From Chloroflexota bacterium (lineage in GTDB: Bacteria; Chloroflexota; Ktedonobacteria; Ktedonobacterales; Ktedonobacteraceae), in contig VBHI01000172.1 in assembly GCA_005881495.1 (NCBI GenBank), positions 1 to 15,646 on the forward strand: 15,646 nt of DNA. The letters are read 5' to 3'. A program made the translations under genes and the position numbers. The notes beneath the pieces were generated by a model that did not search any database, had not been told where the DNA came from, and worked only from the letters and a program-made list of their open reading frames with translations. This document shows, in pieces, positions 1 to 6,064 of the stretch. Position 1 is the first letter of the stretch; the number at the start of each line of letters is the position of its first letter.

Positions 1-911
1 AGGCGGGCTTATTTGCCCTCGACGCTCCGGTCGACAAGACAGTGCTCGCGGATCTTGACCGTCTGGCAGTCATCCTGGCTCAGCAGAAGCCAGAATGGGC
101 GCCCGGAGAGCGCCAGGCGTACAGTATGCTCTGCCTTGGCTTCTACGAGAGCGAGCTGTTGCGGCGCGTCGATCCGTCGCACCGCAGCCTCGGCCAGTTC
201 TTCCAAGATGAGATCGCCTCCCCCCTCGGCCTCGACTTCTACATCCGGCTGCCAGACGAGATCCCGAACTCACGCCTGGCTTCGATCGTAGAGGTGAGCC
301 CTCTCCAAGTCGTCCGTCATGTCAATCGCATCCCGCTACGTCTTGTGTTAGCGGTGTTAAACCCGCATTCAGCCCTGCGCAGGTCCGACCGGAATCCGCC
401 TACGAGTGTATCTCTCGACCGTTCCCACGTGTACGCGCGCAATCTGGAGGTACCGGCAGGGGGTGGAGTCGTGACTGCCCGCGCGCTGGCTCGTGCGTAT
501 GGCGTGTTCGCCACCGGCGGAGGTGAGCTCGGCCTACGCCAGGAAACCCTGCAAGCGCTCATGGCGCCCGCTGTGCCCCCCGCCCACGGGTACTTCGACG
601 AGTGCTTGAAGCTCGACTGGCAGCTCTCGCTGGGCTTTGCCAAGCCGAGTCGTCACGGGTTGGTGTTCGGTAGCCCGAGCGCGTTTGGCATGCCAGGTTG
701 GGGCGGCGCCTTGGCCTACGCCGACCCCGAGGTCAAAGCCGGATACGCCTACGTCACCAATCGTATGGGGGCCGCAGGAGCGGATCCAAGGGAAATAGCG
801 ATACGGACGGCATTCCATCGCGCTCTCGAACGACAACCGTCGAGAACGACGACTGTCGTAGGCTCTGTTCAGCCGTGGCATGGCGGGCCCGCCAAGGGGG
901 TGCAGACATGA
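1..911 (+). CDS. Serine hydrolase, beta-lactamase (class C / family VIII esterase) fold, 5' end outside the window
   Basis: This is the C-terminal part of a beta-lactamase-related serine hydrolase. The reading frame (codons starting at position 3) is open to the left edge, so the N-terminus and the SxxK nucleophile motif are outside the window. Visible family features are an AGLFALDAP segment of the type that follows the nucleophile domain, a conserved Tyr (codon 120-122, in QAYSMLCLGF) matching the catalytic Tyr of the YxN motif, the stretch RSLGQFFQDEIASPLGLDFY, and GMPGWGG (687-707) in the place of the KTG/HTG box. Members hydrolyse esters or act as peptidase-like enzymes; the substrate cannot be told. 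The last 25 or so residues run past the usual family end. The TGA overlaps the ATG of the amidase by four bases, so the two genes are probably one operon. I am confident of the family but not of the activity. Confidence 0.85.
   Translation, partial: AGLFALDAPVDKTVLADLDRLAVILAQQKPEWAPGERQAYSMLCLGFYESELLRRVDPSHRSLGQFFQDEIASPLGLDFYIRLPDEIPNSRLASIVEVSPLQVVRHVNRIPLRLVLAVLNPHSALRRSDRNPPTSVSLDRSHVYARNLEVPAGGGVVTARALARAYGVFATGGGELGLRQETLQALMAPAVPPAHGYFDECLKLDWQLSLGFAKPSRHGLVFGSPSAFGMPGWGGALAYADPEVKAGYAYVTNRMGAAGADPREIAIRTAFHRALERQPSRTTTVVGSVQPWHGGPAKGVQT
894..900 (+). promoter_or_regulatory. Ribosome binding site of the amidase
   Basis: AAGGGGG ends 7 bases before the ATG at 908. It lies inside the 3' end of the serine hydrolase gene. 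It decides the amidase start, because the open frame continues upstream to 698. Confidence 0.7.
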
Positions 912-2329
912 GCGTCACGATCACCACCGAGCTTTGGAGCATGAGCGCCGCGGAGCTGGCCGAAGCCATCCGATCCAGGCAGACCTCCAGTCAAGAAGTG
1001 GTCGAGGCCCACCTCCGGCGGATCGAGGAGGTGAACCCCTCGGTCAACGCCGTCACGGTCGTCCTGGGCGAGCAGGCCCTCGAAGCTGCGAAGGCAGCCG
1101 ACCGCGCGGTCGCCACTGGTAGTGATCTCCCGCCGTTCCACGGCGTGCCCTTCACCATCAAAGGGAACATCGACCTCGCCGGTACGCCGACCACGCAGGG
1201 GCTCAAGGCGTTTGCGGGTGCGTATCCGAGTCGGGACGCCCCCGTCGTCGAGCGCCTCAAGGCTGCGGGGGCGATCCCCATCGGTCGCACCAACCTTGCC
1301 ACCTTCGCCGTGCGCTGGCACTGTGAGAGCGAACTCTGGGGGGCGACCGTGAACCCGTGGGATCGGTCTCGCACCCCAGGCGCTTCCAGTGGCGGCGAGG
1401 CCGTGGCGCTTGCCACCGGCATGAGCCCTTTGGGGCTCGGCAATGATGGGCTCGGATCGCTGCGCTGGCCTGCCCAATGCTGTGGTGTCAGCACGCTGAA
1501 GCCCACGCTGGGACGCATCCCCGATGCGACCACCGCCGGGCCGCAGGACGTGGCGATCGGCGTCCAGTTGGCGGGCGTCCAGGGCCCAATGGCGCGGCGC
1601 GTGGCCGACCTGCGAGCCGCCTTCCAGGTGCTGGCCGGGCCCAGTTGGCGCGACCCGTGGACGGTGCCCGCACCACTGCGCGGCCCCGAACCCGCGAAGC
1701 CCGTGCGAGTGGCCCTCGTGGTCGACCCGGCCGGCCAGGGCACTGCGAAACAGGTGCAGGAAGGCGTGCGGAAGGCGGCCAGGGCGCTAGAGGACGCCGG
1801 CTACGTCGTCGAGGAGGTCGCCCCGCCGTCAATCGACGTGGCGGCCAAGACCCTGCTGGACATGCTCAACACTCCCGACATCCGGGCAGGGTGGCAGATG
1901 GGTTCGCAAATGATGCCGGCCGACACCAGGCGGTTCGTCTCGGCGTTCTACGAGGTCGCCGGCGATCCGGACCCGGTGACGGCCATGCAGAGCTTCGTGG
2001 TTCGGCACTCGCTGCTGCGGGCCTGGGGCGAGTTCCAGGAGACGCATCCGCTGATCGTCGCGCCGATCTACACCGATGTCCCCTTCGAGGCGGGCCGCGA
2101 CCTGGACGACGGTCGTGTGGCGGAGACCATCCAGGGCATGCGCATGGCCATGGCCGTCAACGCGCTGGGCGTGCCCGCCGTGGCGCTTCCCGTGGGCATC
2201 GAGGACGGTCTCCCGCAGTCGGTGCAGGTGATCGGCCCTCGCTACCGCGAGGACCTGTGCCTCGACGCCGCGGCGGCGCTGGAGGACCGGCTCGGCATCA
2301 TCACGCCCATCGATCCCAGGGAGCCGTAA
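908..2329 (+). CDS. Amidase, amidase-signature family
   Basis: This is a complete 473-residue amidase-signature hydrolase, which cleaves carboxamides to acid plus ammonia in the cytoplasm. All three catalytic residues are present at family spacing: Lys85 (FTIKGNI), the cis-Ser Ser160 (GASSGG) and the nucleophile Ser184 (GNDGLGSLRWP), followed by CCGVSTLKPT. The Lys-to-Ser (75) and Ser-to-Ser (24) distances equal those of fatty acid amide hydrolase (142/217/241). The ATG at 908 is preferred over upstream in-frame starts because AAGGGGG (894-900) lies 7 bases before it, and because it gives an ATGA overlap with the preceding serine hydrolase, suggesting translational coupling. The native substrate is unknown; the family includes indole-acetamide, aryl-amide and malonamide hydrolases. 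No signal peptide or membrane segment is seen. Confidence 0.93.
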   Translation: MSVTITTELWSMSAAELAEAIRSRQTSSQEVVEAHLRRIEEVNPSVNAVTVVLGEQALEAAKAADRAVATGSDLPPFHGVPFTIKGNIDLAGTPTTQGLKAFAGAYPSRDAPVVERLKAAGAIPIGRTNLATFAVRWHCESELWGATVNPWDRSRTPGASSGGEAVALATGMSPLGLGNDGLGSLRWPAQCCGVSTLKPTLGRIPDATTAGPQDVAIGVQLAGVQGPMARRVADLRAAFQVLAGPSWRDPWTVPAPLRGPEPAKPVRVALVVDPAGQGTAKQVQEGVRKAARALEDAGYVVEEVAPPSIDVAAKTLLDMLNTPDIRAGWQMGSQMMPADTRRFVSAFYEVAGDPDPVTAMQSFVVRHSLLRAWGEFQETHPLIVAPIYTDVPFEAGRDLDDGRVAETIQGMRMAMAVNALGVPAVALPVGIEDGLPQSVQVIGPRYREDLCLDAAAALEDRLGIITPIDPREP

Positions 2330-2339
2330 CCAGAGAGTC

Positions 2340-2374
2340 GTGGGGCGGCCGCCATGATTCGACGGTCGCCCCAC
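2340..2374 (+). terminator. Hairpin after the amidase, possible terminator without a T tract
   Basis: GTGGGGCGGCC (2340-2350) pairs with GGTCGCCCCAC (2364-2374) over 11 positions, one being a G-U pair, around a 13-base loop. It begins 11 bases after the amidase stop. No T run follows, so termination is inferred from position and stem strength only. Confidence 0.5.
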
Positions 2375-2695
2375 CAACCGACTAGGGTGACCCCCTCGAC
2401 CGCGCCGAATCCGCAGGCGCTTCGGTGGACAGTCCTCGATCCGCAGAGCGGGCACTGTGGGAGGGCCTGCGTTAGCTGCTGCTACCGATGGATCTCCATC
2501 CATCTGATGATCAACCGAGAGCGGCGTCTGCATCGGTGCGGTCTCCATCCAGTCCGAGAAGAGTGAGCTGGATCATCTCCGGCTTCCTCTTGTCTCTTTC
2601 CCAGCTCATCACTGGTTTGCAAGGGGTGCTCACACGAGGTGTCAAGCATCCCTTCGGCCGGTTTCTTCTGCGTGAAACTTGTTGCGGAAATTTCC
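2375..2695. other. Gene-poor stretch with one perfect small hairpin
   Basis: I see no recognisable gene here. The only clear structure is GATGGAT-CTCC-ATCCATC (2487-2504), a perfect 7-bp stem with a 4-base loop and no adjacent T tract on either strand. Short open frames on both strands (up to about 80 codons) have no ribosome binding site or recognisable motif. Confidence 0.4.
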
Positions 2696-2735
2696 AAAAA
2701 CGGCATATCTTGGCCGGGGCGGCCACTTAATGCCG
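2696..2735 (-). terminator. Intrinsic terminator reading leftwards (minus strand)
   Basis: CGGCAT (2701-2706) pairs with ATGCCG (2730-2735). Inside a symmetrical 4+4 internal loop, TGGCC (2711-2715) pairs with GGCCA (2721-2725) around GGGGC. Read on the minus strand, the stem is followed directly by five T residues (the A run at 2696-2700), which is the layout of a Rho-independent terminator. On the plus strand no T tract follows. A 10-bp palindrome GGAAATTTCC (2686-2695) adjoins it. No minus-strand gene is visible to the right that would need it. Confidence 0.55.
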
Positions 2736-2988
2736 TGAGTCACAGGTAGCCACATCGCGGACCCATTTACCTCAAGGATGTTACGAGGTCGTCTCCTCGC
2801 CTTGTCCCTTTGCTTACTTGTTTCCTTTTGCTTCTACACAACACTTGGTATGGCATCCTGTATGAAGGCTAACTGTTGAAATGGATAATCTCCCCTCAGT
2901 TTCTTCAATCTCTCAAAGTGGTGGCAACTCGAGTATGCTCAGAATCTGACCGGCACGACTTTGTGAGACTTTAGGGAAAAAGATAGGT
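2736..2988. other. AT-richer intergenic stretch, nothing recognised
   Basis: No coding sequence, repeat or convincing promoter was found on either strand. The composition is visibly AT-richer than the preceding amidase region. Confidence 0.4.
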
Positions 2989-3726
2989 ACGAGTTTACGA
3001 GACTCAACAGCTATATTTGCCGAGCCCAAACTTGCCGAAATCTATGACCTCCTCGACAGTCCGGACCGACTAGACCTCGCTCCATATCTAGCCATAACAG
3101 ACGAGTTCCACGCCCACTCTGTCATTGACCTGGGGTGCGGAACCGGTACGCTTGCCTGTCGTCTAGCCGCGCTCGGGAAAGAGGTCGTTGGCATCGATCC
3201 GGCTGCAGCTTCGCTGGACGTTGCTAAACGTAAAGCGTATGCTGACCAAGTTCGCTGGATCACCGGCACTGCGGCGCAGCTCAAAGGATTGCATACCGAT
3301 CTCATCACCATGACTGGCAATGTGGCACAAGTATTCGTTGCGGACGAGGAGTGGATGACAACTCTTCGTGCGTGCCGCGATGCGCTTCGCCCGGATGGGC
3401 GGCTTGTCTTTGAGGTGCGTGATCCAACCAAGGAAGCATGGAAAGGCTGGAACCGAGAACAGTCCTACCAGACAATTGAAGCGCCCGGAATCGGCACGGT
3501 CGAGTCCTGGGTGGAGTTGATGAACGTGCAGCTGCCGCTGGTCTCTTTTCGCTATACATTCATGTTCCGAAAGGACGGGAACGTGATGACGTCCGAGTCA
3601 ACCTTAAGGTTCCGCACCCGATCAGAGATTGCTGAGACACTCTCCCATGCTCAATTAACGGTAGAATCAGTTCGAGATGCCCCCGACCGTCCTGGCTTAG
3701 AGTTCGTCTTTATTGTTCACCGATGA
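2989..3726 (+). CDS. Class I SAM-dependent methyltransferase with an unclear (probably lost) start codon
   Basis: The frame encodes a small Rossmann-fold methyltransferase. FAEPKLAEIYDLLDSPDR leads to motif I, VIDLGCGTGTLACRL, then VVGIDPAAASLDVA (the acid loop binding the SAM ribose), and later LRPDGRLVFEVRD. It probably transfers a methyl group from SAM to a small molecule; the substrate is unknown. The frame is open from 2950, but no ATG, GTG or TTG occurs in it before a TTG at 3289, which would delete motif I. An ACG at 2989, in the expected place, would give about 245 residues, the usual family length. It may be a mutated ATG; I use it as the nominal start. Either the gene is dead, starts from a rare codon, or the read has an error. 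No partner gene is close. Confidence 0.6.
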   Translation, partial: TSLRDSTAIFAEPKLAEIYDLLDSPDRLDLAPYLAITDEFHAHSVIDLGCGTGTLACRLAALGKEVVGIDPAAASLDVAKRKAYADQVRWITGTAAQLKGLHTDLITMTGNVAQVFVADEEWMTTLRACRDALRPDGRLVFEVRDPTKEAWKGWNREQSYQTIEAPGIGTVESWVELMNVQLPLVSFRYTFMFRKDGNVMTSESTLRFRTRSEIAETLSHAQLTVESVRDAPDRPGLEFVFIVHR

Positions 3727-4037
3727 ACCAGCAAGGTTACTAGATAAGGCGGCAGTAAGTGGCAGTTGGGCGTACCAGAGTTCTCGCTTTTGAGCTGCAT
3801 CGCCGCTTGTTCTGGCAACTGGAATATCCTTCCCATCGAAAGACTCGCGAGCGATGTATTTCCAACATTCCATGCTAACACCCCAGATGGGAAGCAGTTT
3901 TTCCAGGCATCGAAGCGTCAAGTTCCACCCTTCAGTGTAAAATCCCATCCTTCAGTGCAAAATCGGTCCACCTTTCAGTTAATTTACCACTTGCTTGGGT
4001 AAGTGCGGGAAGGGGGCTACAAGCGGCGCTGAGATGC
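3727..4037. other. Intergenic stretch between methyltransferase and tnpB
   Basis: No convincing gene is present. An 83-codon minus-strand frame (3697-3948) and a 78-codon plus-strand frame (3766-4002) run through it but match nothing I recognise. Besides the IS21-like repeats there is a small hairpin CACTT-N8-AAGTG (3988-4005), which could belong to the left end of the tnpB element. The exact left boundary cannot be fixed from one copy. Confidence 0.35.
3925..3980. repeat. Three iterated repeats resembling the end of an IS21-family element
   Basis: Three imperfect copies stand in a row: CCACCCTTCAGTGTAAAATC (3925-3944), CCATCCTTCAGTGCAAAATC (3945-3964) and CCACCTTTCAGT (3968-3979), with steps of 20 and 23 bases. 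Spaced copies of a motif of about 20 bp at a terminus are typical of IS21-family ends, which bind the IstA transposase. No istA or istB is recognisable nearby, so this would be a solo end or relic. Confidence 0.45.
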
Positions 4038-4066
4038 TTGACAGCAGTGGGGAAGCCTGCTATGAT
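4038..4066 (+). promoter_or_regulatory. Sigma-70 type promoter of tnpB
   Basis: A perfect -35 TTGACA (4038-4043) is separated by exactly 17 bases from TATGAT (4061-4066), one mismatch from the consensus -10. A start of transcription near 4073 is expected, 24-33 bases before the tnpB start candidates. This rules out the longer open frame beginning at 3995. With no clear terminator between the genes, the transcript could run on through the IscB RNA. Confidence 0.75.
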
Positions 4067-4105
4067 TTGAACGTATATTCTATATCAAAAGAAAGCGTGA
4101 GGTTG

Positions 4106-5791
4106 ATGGCCAGGAAGCGACCCAGCAAGGGCAAGCACCCCAAAGAGAAAACGCCCACCTTTCTGCTCGAACTGCCCCTGGTGGTGGAGCAAGGACAGAC
4201 CGCCCGGCTGCGTGCCCATCTGGAAGCTGGTCGCCAGCTCTACAATGCGATCCTCTCCGTAGGAAACAAGCGTCTGCGCCAGATGCGGGCCGATCCGGCC
4301 TGGCAAGCGGCCCGTGCCATCGCACGCCTCCACAAGCAGGAACGGGCGGCGGCTTTCTCGGCCTTGCGCCAGCAGTATGGCTTTTCAGAGGCCAGCTTGC
4401 ACGAAGCGGTCAAAGCCCTGCGCGTCGGGTGGATTGCCGACCACATCGAGGCGGTGCTGGCCCAAACGTTGGCCACGCGTGCCTATCGTGCCCTTAACCG
4501 CGTCTGCTTGGGCCAGGCCAGACGGGTGCGCTTCAAGAGTCGGGGACGAGGTCTAGGCAGTCTTGAGAACAAGCGCAACGATACGGGCTTGCGCTTTGTC
4601 TTGCAGAAGTCAGAGGAAGGACAGCACGGCTACCTGCTTTGGAAGCAGGATCGTCTGCCTGCCCTCATCGACTGGAAGGACCCGGTGGTCACACATGGTT
4701 TAGCTCAGCGTATGAAATATGCCCGTCTCATTCGGCGTCCGGCGTCCAGTTCCCAGGCCCGTGGAGCTGATGCCAGCGGTTCGCGCTACTTCGTGCAACT
4801 GGCCCTAGAAGGTAAGCCCTACCACAAAGCAAAGCACCCGGTCGGCACCGATGTGGTGGGTCTGGATATAGGGCCTTCCACCATTGCCATAGTCGCCCGG
4901 CAAGCCCCGGCCCGTTTGGAGATCTTCGCCGAGGCACTGGCTCCAAAGGCGCAGCAGTTGCGCCGGCTCCAGCGCCAGATGGATCGACAACGGCGTGCCG
5001 CCAATCCCGAGCACTATGACGAGCAGGGACGGCCCAAGAAGCGAGGCAAAGGCTCTCCCTCGTGGAAGCAGAGCAAGAGCTACCAGGCCACGAGAAGGCG
5101 CAAAGCCACCAGAGAACGCAAGCTCAAGGCGCACCGCAAGAGCTTGCATGGGCGGATGGTCCATGAGATCGTGGCGGTAGGCAACAGCATTGTCACCGAA
5201 AAACTGTCGTATAAAGGCTGGCAGAAGCAGTATGGCAAAAGCGTGGGACTTCGAGCACCAGGAATGTTCATGGACCATTTGAGACGCACCGTTGCAAGTA
5301 CGGGCGGCATCCTGACCGAAGTCTCCACGCGCCGAACCAAACTCTCGCAGTTTTGCCATGGCTGCGGCCAAATGGTGAAAAAGCCGTTGTCGCAGCGGAT
5401 GCATCAGTGCGCCTGTGGCGTGGGACTGGTGCAGCGCAACCTATATGCGGCGTTTCTGGCCGCCTATCTGGATCCAGCAAATCCCATCCCCTCGTGTGCC
5501 CAGTACCAACCCTACTGGGAAGGTGCCGGGGTGGGCGGGGAGGCGCGCCTGCGGACAGCACACGAGCGACTGGTTCAACGTGCGAAAGAGGGGCAGGTCT
5601 TGCCCCAAAGCTTTGGTCTTCCCAGAGCCGGAGCGCGTCTGTCCAAAAGTCAAAGCGGACCCACACCAGAGCCAATCTTCCTGCTTCGGCATGGCAGGTT
5701 GGAAGCGTGGAAGGAAAGCTGCGAACCCCCCGTGCTTCAGCCGGGAGAGCTCTCAGCAGGCCATGAAATGATTAGGACATTAGGGTCATGA
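4106..5791 (+). CDS. tnpB: TnpB-family RNA-guided nuclease (IS200/IS605 type), third RuvC acidic residue replaced by Asn
   Basis: TnpB proteins are transposon-encoded, omega-RNA-guided DNA nucleases, the ancestors of Cas12. This 561-residue protein has the OrfB N-terminal region (TFLLELPLVVEQGQTARL), RuvC-I Asp254 in VVGLDIGPST, RuvC-II Glu365 in SIVTEKLSY, and a zinc ribbon (Cys417, Cys420, Cys435, Cys437) embedded before RuvC-III. In RuvC-III the family motif DRDxNAA reads QRNLYAA: the catalytic Asp is Asn445 (codon AAC, 5438-5440), one G-to-A change from GAC. The protein is therefore probably unable to cut but may still bind RNA and DNA. A further 116 residues follow; the RNA is normally made from this 3' region. 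ATG 4106 is chosen because the promoter at 4038-4066 excludes 3995; GTG 4097 is an alternative. No TnpA transposase lies beside it. Confidence 0.88.
   Translation: MARKRPSKGKHPKEKTPTFLLELPLVVEQGQTARLRAHLEAGRQLYNAILSVGNKRLRQMRADPAWQAARAIARLHKQERAAAFSALRQQYGFSEASLHEAVKALRVGWIADHIEAVLAQTLATRAYRALNRVCLGQARRVRFKSRGRGLGSLENKRNDTGLRFVLQKSEEGQHGYLLWKQDRLPALIDWKDPVVTHGLAQRMKYARLIRRPASSSQARGADASGSRYFVQLALEGKPYHKAKHPVGTDVVGLDIGPSTIAIVARQAPARLEIFAEALAPKAQQLRRLQRQMDRQRRAANPEHYDEQGRPKKRGKGSPSWKQSKSYQATRRRKATRERKLKAHRKSLHGRMVHEIVAVGNSIVTEKLSYKGWQKQYGKSVGLRAPGMFMDHLRRTVASTGGILTEVSTRRTKLSQFCHGCGQMVKKPLSQRMHQCACGVGLVQRNLYAAFLAAYLDPANPIPSCAQYQPYWEGAGVGGEARLRTAHERLVQRAKEGQVLPQSFGLPRAGARLSKSQSGPTPEPIFLLRHGRLEAWKESCEPPVLQPGELSAGHEMIRTLGS
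5726..5755 (+). ncRNA. 3' scaffold end of the TnpB omega RNA (candidate, degenerate)
   Basis: TnpB guide RNAs are processed from the 3' end of the tnpB transcript and usually finish with a strong hairpin around CGCTTCAGCG flanked by C and G runs. Here the equivalent position has CCCCCCGTGCTTCAGCCGGGAG, whose surviving stem is only CCCG (5729-5732) with CGGG (5742-5745). It is followed by the palindrome GAGAGCTCTC (5745-5754). The guide would begin right after, near 5756. The boundary is an inference from the family pattern; the weak hairpin suggests decay. Confidence 0.4.
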
Positions 5792-5792
5792 A

Positions 5793-5812
5793 CCCGGGCT
5801 TGGAAAGCCGGG
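5793..5812. repeat. Short imperfect hairpin between the tnpB and iscB units
   Basis: GGCTT (5797-5801) and AAGCC (5805-5809) form a 5-bp stem with a GGA loop. After one G-G mismatch it is continued by CCC with GGG, giving 8 pairs. The motif GGGGCTTG at its right edge resembles CGGGCTTG at its left, and its 3' arm abuts the first helix of the IscB RNA. It may be a subterminal hairpin of one of the two elements. Confidence 0.4.
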
Positions 5813-6055
5813 GCTTGCAGCAGGGCTAACCACTCTGCGGTAAGCCACGATTTTCCACGTCTCACATGAGCAGACTCAGTCCTTCGGGGCTACGTTCGGA
5901 ACGAAATAGGTACCAGCGGGTGCGCGGCCAGCCCACTGCTCTACGATGCAGCATTAAACAGGTCTAGCGGGTTAAGCCAGTGTGTTGCATGTTAAACCGT
6001 TCCTGAACCTTGTCAAGGCCACCTTTACCCGCGCAAGCGGAGGCTCTGAAAGGAG
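5812..6055 (+). ncRNA. IscB omega RNA (HEARO type)
   Basis: The roughly 250 bases before iscB are not coding and fold as a HEARO-like RNA, which carries the guide for IscB at its 5' end. Visible elements in order: P1 GGCTT+GCAG (5812-5820) with CTGC (5835-5838) and AAGCC (5842-5846); AGTCC-TTCG-GGGCT (5878-5891), a UUCG hairpin; CGTT-CGG-AACG (5893-5903); CTGC-N8-GCAG (5936-5951); the conserved-looking GTTAAGCCAG (5971-5980), similar to the AUAAGCCAG stretch of other IscB RNAs; and CCGC-GCAA-GCGG (6029-6040), a GNRA hairpin just before the iscB ribosome binding site. Position and motif order are diagnostic; the exact 5' end is uncertain. The guide should be the 15-20 bases just before 5812. 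Confidence 0.75.
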
Positions 6056-6064
6056 CAACTATCG

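Noticed and set aside
1477..2385. 302-codon plus-strand frame inside the amidase
   Set aside because: It is a shifted frame of the amidase gene, rich in Arg, Gly and Pro, with no motifs.
2380..2480. Minus-strand CPLCG motif resembling half of a zinc ribbon
   Set aside because: A single CxxC pair in a GC-rich non-coding stretch, with no second pair at the right spacing and no start signal.
3697..3948. 83-codon minus-strand frame between methyltransferase and tnpB
   Set aside because: It overlaps the methyltransferase 3' end and begins inside the iterated repeats. No transposase motif is visible.
3925..3980. CRISPR array
   Set aside because: The repeats are imperfect, only three, and adjacent without 30-bp spacers; no cas gene is present.
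3766..4002. 78-codon plus-strand frame before tnpB
   Set aside because: It runs through the iterated repeats, has no clear ribosome binding site and matches nothing known.
4805..5404. 199-codon minus-strand frame opposite tnpB
   Set aside because: It is antisense to a well-supported TnpB, with no ribosome binding site or domain.
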